Positions 16,117-25,293 of a stretch of 48,294 bases of DNA are shown in pieces. The notes under the pieces are model-generated. The model was given only the letters and a program-made list of their open reading frames with translations, was not told where the DNA came from and made no database searches. This stretch comes from an uncultured Gammaproteobacteria bacterium (lineage in GTDB: Bacteria; Pseudomonadota; Gammaproteobacteria; Pseudomonadales; Ketobacteraceae): assembly GCA_913063495.1 (NCBI GenBank), contig CAJXXT010000014.1:1-48294 (forward strand). The letters are read 5' to 3'. Numbering within the stretch: the stretch's first letter is position 1; each line of letters begins with the position of its first letter. A program made the position numbers and the translations under genes.

Positions 16117-17820
16117 ATGAACTATGTAGCCTTTTTAATACTCAGGCGCTTACGGGCACCTTTGATCGCGCTGATTGTTATTTATTCCGTGTTGATACTT
16201 GGTTATGTCCTGATTCCAGGAGAGGATGCTGACGGTAACGAATACCGTATGAGCTTTTTTCATGCATTTTATTTTGTTAGCTTTATGGGGTCTACGATTG
16301 GCTTTGGTGAATTACCTTATGCTTTCACCGCATCGCAACGGTTCTGGACTATTATTGCGATATATTCTTCGGTCATTGCATGGATTTATAGCATTGGAGC
16401 GGTTGTTGCGATCTTACGTGATGAGAGTTTTTTACGTTTATTACAGCGAGGGCGTTTTCGATATCGCGTAACATCTGAGAAGGAACCCTTTTATATTGTT
16501 TGTGGTTATGGATTGACTGGTAGTAGTGTTGTTGAAAAAATGACCAAAAGGGGCATGCGTTGCGTGGTAATCGATATGGATCACGCACGAATAGAGGCCC
16601 TGGAGCTAGACAGCCTACCGTTTGATGTTCCTAACTTGTGTGCAGATGCTTCAGACCCCGATATATTAAATGATGCAGGTATCGAGCATAAAAAATGTAT
16701 CGGTGTTGTGTGTTTAACGAACGATGATCATGCCAATTTGTCCATAGCAATCACTAGCAAACTGTTAAAGCCCAAAAGAATGGTCGTTAGCCGTGTTGCA
16801 ACACAGGATTATGCGAAAAATTTAGCTTCATTTGGTACAGATCATATTTTGGATCCCTTTGAGATTTTTGCAGACTACCTAAACGGAGCAATACATCAGC
16901 CATATCAACACTTGATTTATGACTGGCTGATCAGCCCTGAACATAAAGCTGTGTCTTCTGCATACACAAAAAAACAAGGGATGTGGGTGATTTGTGGATA
17001 TGGCCGATTTGGTAAAGCGCTAAAAAAACGCTTTGATCAACAAGATATGTCGACAGTTATAATTGAGCCAAAACCAGAGCTAAGAGGGCTGGAAACAACT
17101 GTAAACGTTGTAAAAGGTTTGGGGACAGAAGCGGATACGTTGCTGGAGGCCCATATTACCAAAGCTGTAGGGGTTATTGCTGGAACGGCTGATGATGCCA
17201 ACAATTTGTCAATTGTAATGACGGCAAAGGAGTTGAATCCAGATTTAATTATGGTTGCGCGTCAGAATCACCGTTTAAACCGAAGTGTTTTTGGGGCTGC
17301 GGGCATTGATATGTTGATGGATCCTAGCAAGATTATTTCAAACCACATTCTTGCATTGCTGAAGACACCACTGTTGATTGAGTTTTTAGATCGGTTAGCC
17401 GTAGAAAAAGAGGAATGGAGCAAGGAGTTAATCGAATGTCTGGAGGCACTGGTAGGTAAAAATGAACTTGATAGTTGGTCTTTGGATCTTGATAAAGAGT
17501 CAGCCCCTGCCGTTTATGAAGAGTTACGGCAGGGGAAGGAGATTACTTTACAAGACTTGATGAAACATCCTCATGAGCGAAGAAAATCGTTAGATTGTAT
17601 GCCGTTATTACTGAAGCGAGATAACACCCTGATGATGACACCTGCAGGGGAAATGTCATTACGAATAGGTGATGAAGTGTTGATGTGTGGGTTATCACGG
17701 GCCGCCTCATGGATGTTATGGTTGGTGGCGAATGAAAATGCATTAAGGTATGTAGTATCGGGGGAAGAGGGCGGGGGTTATGTGTGGAAGCACTGGGTTC
17801 GTCAATATTTGGGCAAATAG
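16117..17820 (+). CDS. Potassium channel with two TrkA-N (RCK) domains
   Basis: A 567-residue inner-membrane protein. Two transmembrane helices (about 15-33 and 75-100) flank a pore loop with selectivity-filter-like TIGFGE (60-65), where the usual GYGD is GFGE. Two Rossmann RCK/TrkA-N domains follow: nucleotide-binding GYGLTGSSVVEKM near 130 and GYGRFGKALKKRF near 294. A TrkA-C-like module ends it. This is the layout of bacterial two-TM ligand-gated K+ channels, except that both RCK domains are in one chain, so a tetramer would make the full gating ring. Ligands such as NAD(H), ATP or a cyclic dinucleotide are possible, not shown. It lies second in a three-gene operon with DUF6394 and a CBS protein. 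Confidence 0.9.
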   Translation: MNYVAFLILRRLRAPLIALIVIYSVLILGYVLIPGEDADGNEYRMSFFHAFYFVSFMGSTIGFGELPYAFTASQRFWTIIAIYSSVIAWIYSIGAVVAILRDESFLRLLQRGRFRYRVTSEKEPFYIVCGYGLTGSSVVEKMTKRGMRCVVIDMDHARIEALELDSLPFDVPNLCADASDPDILNDAGIEHKKCIGVVCLTNDDHANLSIAITSKLLKPKRMVVSRVATQDYAKNLASFGTDHILDPFEIFADYLNGAIHQPYQHLIYDWLISPEHKAVSSAYTKKQGMWVICGYGRFGKALKKRFDQQDMSTVIIEPKPELRGLETTVNVVKGLGTEADTLLEAHITKAVGVIAGTADDANNLSIVMTAKELNPDLIMVARQNHRLNRSVFGAAGIDMLMDPSKIISNHILALLKTPLLIEFLDRLAVEKEEWSKELIECLEALVGKNELDSWSLDLDKESAPAVYEELRQGKEITLQDLMKHPHERRKSLDCMPLLLKRDNTLMMTPAGEMSLRIGDEVLMCGLSRAASWMLWLVANENALRYVVSGEEGGGYVWKHWVRQYLGK

Positions 17821-17844
17821 CGGTGAATGGATCGGAGAATAGTA

Positions 17845-18279
17845 ATGAATAAATTACCAACAATTATGGCAATAATGAGCCCTTTTCCTCACTCCATCGA
17901 GGGCAGTCAGTCATTGTCACAGGCTGATGTCATGATGCGAGAAAACAATGTACACCATTTACCGGTTACTGAGGCTGGGCAACTTACAGGCGTGGTGTCG
18001 ATGGAAGATCTAAAAATAGGTTCTTCGGTATTTGTGCCTGCTGGAGCTTCGAGTGATTTGATGGTGAAAGATGTGTGTTCATCTAAAATATACCTTACTG
18101 ACATTCATGACCCTCTTGAGGCTGTGCTTAGGGTAATGTCAGATAAGCATGTTGGTTCTGCCATTGTGATGAAAAACGACAAATTGGCAGGAATATTAAC
18201 CCACTCTGATATTTGTCGTAGTTATGCAGACTTGTTGGCTAAGTTGCACCCTACGAGTAGCGGTGATGATGCAGCATAG
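17845..18279 (+). CDS. CBS-domain protein
   Basis: A 144-residue cytoplasmic protein made of two CBS motifs (residues about 8-58 and 72-130), a Bateman module that usually binds adenine nucleotides. Typical elements are VHHLPVTEAGQLTGVVSMEDL in the first and VGSAIVMKNDKLAGILTHSDI in the second. GGAG (17834-17837) is 7 nt before ATG 17845; the earlier ATG at 17827 has no such site. It starts 24 nt after the channel stop, so it probably senses nucleotide state for the channel or its complex; that role is inferred from position. Confidence 0.88.
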   Translation: MNKLPTIMAIMSPFPHSIEGSQSLSQADVMMRENNVHHLPVTEAGQLTGVVSMEDLKIGSSVFVPAGASSDLMVKDVCSSKIYLTDIHDPLEAVLRVMSDKHVGSAIVMKNDKLAGILTHSDICRSYADLLAKLHPTSSGDDAA

Positions 18280-18388
18280 GGCGTAAAAATACGTTATTCT
18301 TGGGTGATTGCGAGAAACTGACCTAAACTGACAAGATGGAAAAAGTAACGTGTAATCAAGTAATTGCTACCCCATTAAGGTGCTGGCA

Positions 18389-20986
18389 ATGGAGCTAAGT
18401 CGCAGCTTGCTGGAGCAAATTGTTAATGTATCGGTCGATGGGGTGATTGTTCTTGATCCCGTTGCAGAGACCGTTGTGCTGGTGAATCAGGCTGCTCGAT
18501 CTTTAGTGTGTTATGGCTTTTCTAATGAGGCTTCTGTGCCTTGGGTTAAGCTATCTGATTCACTTCAGTCATTCTTGCGTGAATGTTGTAATGGAGATTT
18601 GGGCGAATCTTTTCATATTAAAACCACAGAGTTTTTGAGTGAACATGAAGAGCTAGATCCTGATGGCTCAGAGAGGCTTGTTGAGGCTAGAACACATCAG
18701 CTCTGTGCGGTCGAGAAAACGTATGTTGCGGTTAGTTTAAGAGTATTAACAGATGCCGTTGTTATTGGTAATCGTTTGGCCCGATTAAATCAAATCTACT
18801 CCGTGTTGAGTGAAACGAATAAAGTGGTGGCGAACAGTAAAACACGAACAGATCTGTTCGTTTCTATTTCCAAAATTGCCGTAGAGATTGGTGGTTTTTC
18901 TATGGCTTGGATGGGTATCAAGCATGGCGATCAAATTATACCGATGGCATCTACTGGTGATGATGACTATGTTAAAACGATAGCGGTTCGCCTGGATGAA
19001 AGCGAGAGATCAAAAGGGCCGATTGGGCTGTCGGTGCAGAATAATCGTGTTTGTTACGTTAATAATATTACTACGGATCCCAGTTTTGCCCCATGGAGAA
19101 AGGCGGCATTACAACGTAATTATCATTCAATGGCTGCACTTCCAATTCGTCTAAAGGATGAGGTGGTAGGGTGTTTTAGTTTATATTCAAATATTGAAAA
19201 CTACTTCGATATACCAACGCTAGAATTGCTGGAGGATATGTGCCAAGACATCAGTGTTGGCCTGCGTCAGATTGATGAAGAAACAAAACGTGTAGAAACT
19301 GAAGAGAAGCTGCAGCAGCTTTATCAAGCGATTGAGCACAGTGCATCTGCAGTAACTATAACGGATAAACATGGCATCGTTGAGTATGTTAACCCTCAGT
19401 TTACGTCGCTAACAGGGTATCTTCCTGAGGATATTATTGGGCTTACACCTGAAGAAATGGCGAGCCATGAAGTTAACCAAATAAACTATGCAGAGATGCA
19501 AAAGCACTTGAATGAAGGTAAGTCCTGGCGTGGAGAGTTGCAAAATAAAACGAAATCTGGAGAGCTTTTGTGGACACTTCAGCACGTCGCCCCTATTCGA
19601 GACGATCATGATGAAATAACCCATTTTGTGAGTACCGCCTATGATATTACTGAGCTTCGATCGGCCCAAGATACTATAGAGAAACTTGCGTATTATGATG
19701 AATTAACGGGATTACCAAATCGACGTCTTTTTTATGACCGTCTTAACCAAGCATTAAAAAATGCAAAACGGAAAAATGGAAAATTTGCGGTTTGTTATTT
19801 GGATTTGGATGGGTTTAAAAATATAAATGACTCTTTAGGTCATGCTAATGGTGATGAATTACTGAAAGCTGTAGCTCAACGTATTCGGGCTCATGTTAGA
19901 GGAAAGGATGTCGTTGCACGGTTGGGGGGGGATGAGTTTACCATAATATTAGAAGGGGTTTCAGGCCCCAGTGACGTGTCTACAGTTGCTGAACATATTA
20001 TTGCCGCATTAGGACAGCCGGTAGATATTGCCGAGACTCAGGTGGTGGTCACAACGAGTATTGGTGTTGCAATTTATCCTGATGATGGTATTGAGATTAA
20101 TGACTTAACACGTAATGCTGATATGGCGATGTATCACGCCAAAGATAATGGAAGGAATAATTGTCAGTTTTTTGTTGACGAAATGAATCGACGGATTCGA
20201 GAGAGGCTTGATCTAGAACAACAATTGCGAAAAGCCATTAAAGACAATGAATTTGTTTTGTATTATCAGCCGCAGATTGATGCGGTTGATGGCTCCGTTG
20301 TGGGGGTTGAGGCTCTTATTCGTTGGGAAAAATCCGATGGAACGTTGCTGCCTGCCAGCAGTTTTATGCCACAAGCTGAAGAATCAGGATTGGTTTGTGA
20401 TATAGGTTCTTGGATGTTAGAGCAGCTTTGTATTGATTGTAAAAAGTTATTGGATGCTACTTATAAATCGTTAAAGGTGAGCATTGATTTGACAGATTTT
20501 CAGTTTAGGAATTGCGAATCTATGCTTCAAAGACTATCTATCTCAATTGAGCGAGAAGGTATTTCTTTTAGTAATATTCAATTTGAAATTAATGAAAATA
20601 TTTTGAGCTCAAACGTAAAAGAAAGTATTGTTCGATTACGCATGTTTAGAAAGAAAGGGATTACTATTGCCATCGATAATTTTGGCATGGGGTATTCTTC
20701 TTTGCGTTACCTGCGACGCTTTCCCGTTGATATCGTTAAAATCGATCAGGCGTTTGTAAAGGATGCTGTAGATGATGAAAATGATGCCTCAGTGACCTCT
20801 GCGATAATAACGATGGCGCATCAGCTAAACTTAAGGGTGGTGGCGGAAGGTGTTGAAAGTCGCAAACATTTGCAGTTTTTAGAACGGTATTGGTGTGACT
20901 ATTTTCAGGGGGGCTACTATTGTGATCCGGTGCCTTTGGATGAGTGTATTGAATTTGTGAATCGTTGGATGGAGCAAATCCCCTAG
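18389..20986 (+). CDS. PAS-GAF-PAS-GGDEF-EAL protein with degenerate EAL
   Basis: An 865-residue cytoplasmic c-di-GMP protein. Order: PAS-like (1-120), GAF (about 131-290, with YHSMAALPIRLKDEVVG), PAS (about 312-424), GGDEF (435-600, intact RLGGDEF at 511-517 and I-site RGKD five residues before it) and EAL (608-865). In the EAL domain E641 (EALIRW), the E-I-N-E pair, the KID lysine and AEGVES are present. Three normally fixed positions differ: D700 replaces the Asn of the INLS motif, N764 replaces the second Asp of DDFGTG, and M767 replaces its Thr. Since the Asn and second Asp bind metal, phosphodiesterase activity is probably weak or absent, leaving a cyclase or a c-di-GMP sensor. AAGG (18377-18380) supports ATG 18389 over GTG 18380. 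Confidence 0.92.
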   Translation: MELSRSLLEQIVNVSVDGVIVLDPVAETVVLVNQAARSLVCYGFSNEASVPWVKLSDSLQSFLRECCNGDLGESFHIKTTEFLSEHEELDPDGSERLVEARTHQLCAVEKTYVAVSLRVLTDAVVIGNRLARLNQIYSVLSETNKVVANSKTRTDLFVSISKIAVEIGGFSMAWMGIKHGDQIIPMASTGDDDYVKTIAVRLDESERSKGPIGLSVQNNRVCYVNNITTDPSFAPWRKAALQRNYHSMAALPIRLKDEVVGCFSLYSNIENYFDIPTLELLEDMCQDISVGLRQIDEETKRVETEEKLQQLYQAIEHSASAVTITDKHGIVEYVNPQFTSLTGYLPEDIIGLTPEEMASHEVNQINYAEMQKHLNEGKSWRGELQNKTKSGELLWTLQHVAPIRDDHDEITHFVSTAYDITELRSAQDTIEKLAYYDELTGLPNRRLFYDRLNQALKNAKRKNGKFAVCYLDLDGFKNINDSLGHANGDELLKAVAQRIRAHVRGKDVVARLGGDEFTIILEGVSGPSDVSTVAEHIIAALGQPVDIAETQVVVTTSIGVAIYPDDGIEINDLTRNADMAMYHAKDNGRNNCQFFVDEMNRRIRERLDLEQQLRKAIKDNEFVLYYQPQIDAVDGSVVGVEALIRWEKSDGTLLPASSFMPQAEESGLVCDIGSWMLEQLCIDCKKLLDATYKSLKVSIDLTDFQFRNCESMLQRLSISIEREGISFSNIQFEINENILSSNVKESIVRLRMFRKKGITIAIDNFGMGYSSLRYLRRFPVDIVKIDQAFVKDAVDDENDASVTSAIITMAHQLNLRVVAEGVESRKHLQFLERYWCDYFQGGYYCDPVPLDECIEFVNRWMEQIP

Positions 20987-21017
20987 GGTTGACGTTAAGT
21001 ATAATTAGATTTCTTTG

Positions 21018-21932
21018 TCACAGGTATTTGAAATAAATTAAATTATTAGCGTTATCTTTTGCAGGCGCTCCTAAGCTGATTATGCCGGTTTCTGGCAGTG
21101 CGAATTCTTCCATGTGCACAAAAACTTCATTGTTAGACTCACTGGAGGGGGCATCTTGGCGTGCATTGAGCGTGACAAATGTTCCATTGGTGCTTTTATC
21201 TTGTAAAACAGCCTTCCCCCAGCGAGAGATAATAACAGCATGTTGGCGAGATGCTTGCTGGCTATGTATGATGGTATCGCATTGGTTTCCTCTTCCGAGA
21301 GAAACGGTAGGGTTAGATTTATTAATGATGTTATTTATGTCATTGTATTTTAACTGTACTGACCACTCATTTTTTGATTCTAAAACCGTTTTTGCTGAGA
21401 TAAAACAGGTTAACTCTGTATCGTTACCTTTCCATAAAATTTCATGTATATCAATGAGTTGGTCTTTTCCTTTGACCTTCAATGAATCAAGCTTGCGTTG
21501 GTTGAAATTATCAGGGTTTATTAAAGATTCATAACAGGAGCCGGTTATAATGATTTGCTCTTGTTTTGCAAGTCCCACCATTCTGGCTGCTACATTGACG
21601 GTATCGCCAAAAACATCCCCTTGTTTTAAAATTGTAGGGCCAAAATTGATACCAATCTTTACCTTCAGGTCGCTACTTTTCTCTGTCAGTGTTTCCTGTA
21701 TCGTACACGCAGCACTGGCGGCTAGATTAGCGTTTGGAAAATAACACAGTATTTCATCACCAATATTTTTTACAATATGGCCTTTATTGTCATTAACAAC
21801 AGTAATCATTGTGGATAAACAACCGGATATTTGGGATTCCGCGCATACGTCGCCTAATGTGTCATAAAGTTGTGTACTGCCTGCAACGTCGGCAAAGAGT
21901 ATTGCAAGATTGTTTTGTGTTGAATCATCCAT
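21018..21932 (-). CDS. Class III adenylate cyclase with C-terminal FHA domain
   Basis: A 304-residue soluble protein. Residues 8-165 are a class III nucleotidyl cyclase with every catalytic residue readable: metal-binding D15 (LFADVAG) and D59 (IGDE), adenine-selecting K55 and D109, and transition-state N112 and R116 (GDTVNVAARM). It should make cAMP from ATP. Residues about 200-295 are an FHA domain (VSLGRGNQCD, SRQHAVI, DKSTNGTFV), which binds phosphothreonine peptides. This pairing links cAMP synthesis to a Ser/Thr-phosphorylated partner; the kinase at 839 is the only such kinase in the window, but a link is speculation. It is convergent with the upstream GGDEF-EAL gene (31 nt between stops) and divergent from the next. 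Confidence 0.92.
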   Translation of the reverse strand: MDDSTQNNLAILFADVAGSTQLYDTLGDVCAESQISGCLSTMITVVNDNKGHIVKNIGDEILCYFPNANLAASAACTIQETLTEKSSDLKVKIGINFGPTILKQGDVFGDTVNVAARMVGLAKQEQIIITGSCYESLINPDNFNQRKLDSLKVKGKDQLIDIHEILWKGNDTELTCFISAKTVLESKNEWSVQLKYNDINNIINKSNPTVSLGRGNQCDTIIHSQQASRQHAVIISRWGKAVLQDKSTNGTFVTLNARQDAPSSESNNEVFVHMEEFALPETGIISLGAPAKDNANNLIYFKYL

Positions 21933-21999
21933 ATCTAATGGTTTAGCTCTCTAGCTTGATGAACGCAAGCAAAACAGCGATAACAACGAGGGATAGGCT

Positions 22000-22018
22000 A
22001 TCACGCTATAATAGTGAT
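22000..22018 (+). promoter_or_regulatory. Candidate -10 box inside an inverted repeat
   Basis: Consensus TATAAT (22007-22012) is bracketed by ATCAC (22000-22004) and GTGAT (22014-22018). It lies 139 bases before the GGDEF-EAL start at 22151 in the divergent gap with the cyclase gene. No -35 of quality is seen. Confidence 0.3.
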
Positions 22019-22150
22019 GCGGGTTATTTCATTATCGACTAAGCGCTGTCGTTTTGTGGCGCTGCTTATAACGAGTTAGTCGTCTACTCTTAAATTAGAT
22101 TCCCCTTGTCTGTGACATGGGTTTATTGTTTTCTAAATGGGACGTACGTA

Positions 22151-23986
22151 ATGCATCATCGGTTGTCTGAGAAAGTTAGTCACTACCTGTCAGATGTTAA
22201 AACAGATGAACTTGCAGATTTTTTATCAGCATTGAGCCATGATTATCAGTCGTCAGAGACTACCGACCAGGAAGCTGAAAAACGAATTACTCAATTAGAG
22301 GGGATCGAGAAAGAGCTAAAACAAACGGTTTCACTGATTAGCGCAACATTAGAGACTTCCCAAGAAGGTGTTTTGGTGATTGGAGATGACAATCAACCAG
22401 TGGTTTCCAATGATAACTTTATCAATATGTGGAATCTAAATCGCGAATGGATTAATAACAGCTCTGGCCGTGACATTTATGAAATTGTTCGAGTGCAACT
22501 GAAGCAGCCTTCTCTTTTGTTGGAGCACCTTAGAGAAGTGGATGCCCCTTCGAGTGCGACGTTGAAAGAGTATTTGCTAAAAGACGGCCGGATTATTGAA
22601 AGTTACATTTCACATCATGTTGATGCGGGGGTGGTGTGGCGATTTAGAGATATAACGGAGGCTAAAAAACAAGAAGAAATTATTCGCTTTCAAGCACATC
22701 ATGATGCCTTGACCAATTTGCCTAATCGTACGTTGTTTGGTGATCGCCTTTCTCATGCGTTACGAAAGATATTAAGAACTGACGGTAAGTTATCTGTTTT
22801 CTATTTGGATTTGGATGGCTTTAAAACGATTAATGACAGCCTGGGTCATATGGTCGGGGATGAATTGCTAGTGCAGGTTGCTAAGCGGTTATCGGATGTG
22901 TTGCGTGATGATGATACGGTAGGCCGGATGGGAGGGGACGAATTTACCGTATTGTTAGAGGATATCGAGGGTCATGCGGATGTAGTTCGCTTGGCTGAAC
23001 GAGTGATTGATGTTTTTCGTGCTCCTTTTGTATTGGATGGGCAAGAGTTGTATATAACAACCAGTATAGGGGTTTCCGTATATCCCGGTGATGGGCAGAC
23101 AGAGGAGTTATTGCTACGAAATGCTGACATAGCGATGTATAAAGCAAAGGATCAAGGGAGAAATAATTATCATTTTTTTACATCATCACTTGAACGTCTT
23201 GCAAAGCATCGCTTGTCATTGGAAACGATGTTACGAAATGCGGTAAAAAATGAAGAATTTGAATTGTATTATCAGCCTGTGTTGACGCTGGGTGATGGTA
23301 TTGAAGCGATTTCATTGAATGGTTTTGAAGCGTTGCTACGTTGGGAAACAAAGAGTCAAGGGTTTATTGGCCCTGATACGTTTATTCCTGTGGCAGAGTC
23401 TACTGGTATGATTTTGCCGCTTGGTGAGTGGGTGTTAAAGGCGGCGTGCAAGCAAGCCAGAGTGTGGGTTGATATGGGGTTTCCTGATATTAAAATCGCT
23501 ATCAATTTGTCTGCAAAGCAATTTCAACAAACCAATATTTTTGAGATGATTATTGCTGCAATCAGGAATGCGGGTATAGGTTTTCACAATGTGGCGCTAG
23601 AAATCACTGAGAGTATGGTGATGCAGAATGTTCATGGCTCAATAGAGATATTGTCACGATTAAGAGAGAGGGGCATATCGATTAGTATGGATGATTTTGG
23701 AACGGGGTATTCATCGTTGAATTACCTTAAAACCTTGCCGATCGATATACTGAAAATCGATAGAACATTTGTGAAAGATGTAACGGAATCAAAAGATGAT
23801 CGGGCTATAGCATCTTCCATTATCACGCTTGGTCATAATCTGGATATGCGTATTGTTGCAGAGGGCGTGGAAACACCAGAACAACGAGACTTCTTATCTA
23901 GCCAGGGCTGCGATATGGTGCAAGGCTATTACTTTGGCAAGCCCCTGCCCGCGAAAGAGGCCATAGCCCCTTACACGAATTTATGA
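22151..23986 (+). CDS. PAS-GGDEF-EAL c-di-GMP turnover protein
   Basis: A 611-residue cytoplasmic protein. A coiled-coil start (about 35-65) leads into a PAS domain (about 70-180), a GGDEF domain (183-345; RMGGDEF near 260, I-site RDDD five residues before it) and an EAL domain (357-611). The EAL motifs are all canonical: EALLRWE near 393, INLSAKQF, EITES, DDFGTGYSSL near 514, KIDRTF and AEGVET. So both cyclase and phosphodiesterase look competent on sequence, in contrast to the neighbouring protein at 18389. ATG 22151 is chosen because the upstream frame only offers TTG 22106 or GTG 22112; no strong ribosome site supports any of them. It abuts the convergent GlxA-type gene with no gap. Confidence 0.9.
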   Translation: MHHRLSEKVSHYLSDVKTDELADFLSALSHDYQSSETTDQEAEKRITQLEGIEKELKQTVSLISATLETSQEGVLVIGDDNQPVVSNDNFINMWNLNREWINNSSGRDIYEIVRVQLKQPSLLLEHLREVDAPSSATLKEYLLKDGRIIESYISHHVDAGVVWRFRDITEAKKQEEIIRFQAHHDALTNLPNRTLFGDRLSHALRKILRTDGKLSVFYLDLDGFKTINDSLGHMVGDELLVQVAKRLSDVLRDDDTVGRMGGDEFTVLLEDIEGHADVVRLAERVIDVFRAPFVLDGQELYITTSIGVSVYPGDGQTEELLLRNADIAMYKAKDQGRNNYHFFTSSLERLAKHRLSLETMLRNAVKNEEFELYYQPVLTLGDGIEAISLNGFEALLRWETKSQGFIGPDTFIPVAESTGMILPLGEWVLKAACKQARVWVDMGFPDIKIAINLSAKQFQQTNIFEMIIAAIRNAGIGFHNVALEITESMVMQNVHGSIEILSRLRERGISISMDDFGTGYSSLNYLKTLPIDILKIDRTFVKDVTESKDDRAIASSIITLGHNLDMRIVAEGVETPEQRDFLSSQGCDMVQGYYFGKPLPAKEAIAPYTNL

Positions 23987-24988
23987 CTAATATTCCATGC
24001 TAGAAAAGTGCTTTCGATATTCTGTTGGTGAAAGGTCAACCTCCCGTTTAAATAAACGCCGGAATGAGCTGACATCAGCATAACCGACTCGGTTGGTGAT
24101 ATCGTCAATGCTCAGGTCAGAGTTTTCCAACAAACGTTTGGCTTCATTAATGCGGAGTTTTTGTAGGTATTGTTTGGGTGGTTTTCCGGTAGAGCTATTA
24201 AAGCGACGAATAAAGGTTCTTGGGCTTACGGCTAAATGTGATGCGAGTTGATCGAGGTTTATCTCTTGGTTGAGGTTATCAGTCATCCAGACGATGGCTT
24301 GGTGGACAACGTCGTCCATTTTATCGACTCGTGTGCTTAATGGGATATAAGGTGCTTGGGATGCTTCTCGTGTATGTAGTAACAATGTTTTTGCACACAT
24401 ATTAGCAATTTCTTGACCGGTGAACTTTTCGATAATACTAATGCATTGATGAAGATAAGAAGTGACAGCCCCGGAGCAAAATATGTTGTCGTCTTCTGTG
24501 ACGAGTTTATTCAGTTTGAGTTTTACTAACGGATAATTATTTTTGAAGTGATGCGCTAGCCACCAGCTAGTTGTCGCCTCTTTTTTATCAAGTAAACCTG
24601 CTTCAGCGAGAATAAATGCACCGCTGCAATTGGCTGCTAGCGTGGTGTTTTCTTGGTGAAGCTGTCGAAGCCAGTCACCGATACTTTCGTTGAGTTTTCG
24701 TGCGCATTGCACGACTTCACTACCATAAATATGATCAACTCCGGGGATGACACAAATGTCACTGCCGTGAACATCATGCATATTGCCTTCAGCAGGGATT
24801 AATAAGCCTGTTGATGTTTTTACCGGTTTTCCATCTTGTGAGTATAGTTTCCAGCGAAAAAGTGGCTCTGCATCAGGGCCTTTTAACACACTGTTATGTG
24901 TATTGGCGATGTTAAATACATCAAGAGGGCCGGCAATACCGGATATGAAACAACCATCATAGGCGAAAACAGCCACTGTATACGTCAT
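23987..24988 (-). CDS. GlxA-family AraC-type transcriptional regulator
   Basis: A 333-residue regulator with an N-terminal DJ-1/PfpI-like domain (about 1-190; AANCSGAFILAEAGLL elbow with the class cysteine) and a C-terminal AraC double helix-turn-helix (about 235-325; LAVSPRTFIRRF and ITNRVGYADVSSFRRLFKR). GlxA-type regulators often control uptake or breakdown of amines and amino acids, but the target here is unknown. ATG 24988 has GAGAGG just upstream; the TTG at 25000 overlaps that site. Its stop codon begins at the base after the stop of the facing GGDEF-EAL gene. The divergent gap holds ACCCTA-type repeats that may be its operators. Confidence 0.92.
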   Translation of the reverse strand: MTYTVAVFAYDGCFISGIAGPLDVFNIANTHNSVLKGPDAEPLFRWKLYSQDGKPVKTSTGLLIPAEGNMHDVHGSDICVIPGVDHIYGSEVVQCARKLNESIGDWLRQLHQENTTLAANCSGAFILAEAGLLDKKEATTSWWLAHHFKNNYPLVKLKLNKLVTEDDNIFCSGAVTSYLHQCISIIEKFTGQEIANMCAKTLLLHTREASQAPYIPLSTRVDKMDDVVHQAIVWMTDNLNQEINLDQLASHLAVSPRTFIRRFNSSTGKPPKQYLQKLRINEAKRLLENSDLSIDDITNRVGYADVSSFRRLFKREVDLSPTEYRKHFSSMEY

Positions 24989-25293
24989 AAAACCTCTCAA
25001 ATCTGGCGAGTATTGCCGTTAGTGTGTCAAAAATGACGTTTTATTGGGCTGGAGTCAAGTGTGATCTTAGAAATTTGATGGAAATCACTGTTCTATTAGT
25101 CGACCCTAATCCTAAAGTAGGGTGGGGTACTTATATTTTACGATTGTGTCGAAAACTATACCCAGAATTAGGGTATAAGCAGTGGTCGTTGCGCTAAAAT
25201 GAATGTCTGCTGGGCCTATCTTTTTTTTTAACAATTGAACAGGTATCCTAGCTAACACTGATAATCTACCTGTTACCGTGAGTTTGAAATCGA
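24989..25293. promoter_or_regulatory. Divergent region with repeated ACCCTA boxes
   Basis: A 305-base gap between the GlxA-type gene and the DUF748 gene. ACCCTA (25103-25108) and TAGGGT (25118-25123) are one perfect dyad; TATACCC (25157-25163) and GGGTATA (25171-25177) are a second. Across them, ACCCTAAT (25103-25110) and ATTAGGGT (25167-25174) also match perfectly. Repeated related boxes suggest a cooperative regulator-binding region. No gene is seen. Confidence 0.5.

Noticed and set aside
21082..21534. 150-codon plus-strand frame opposite the FHA-cyclase gene
   Set aside because: No recognisable domain or ribosome site; the minus-strand cyclase has all its catalytic residues.
25027..25039. 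13-mer TCAAAAATGACGT also found at 28877-28889, upstream of both regulators
   Set aside because: Pairs of identical 13-mers are expected by chance in 48 kb, and orientation relative to the two genes differs.
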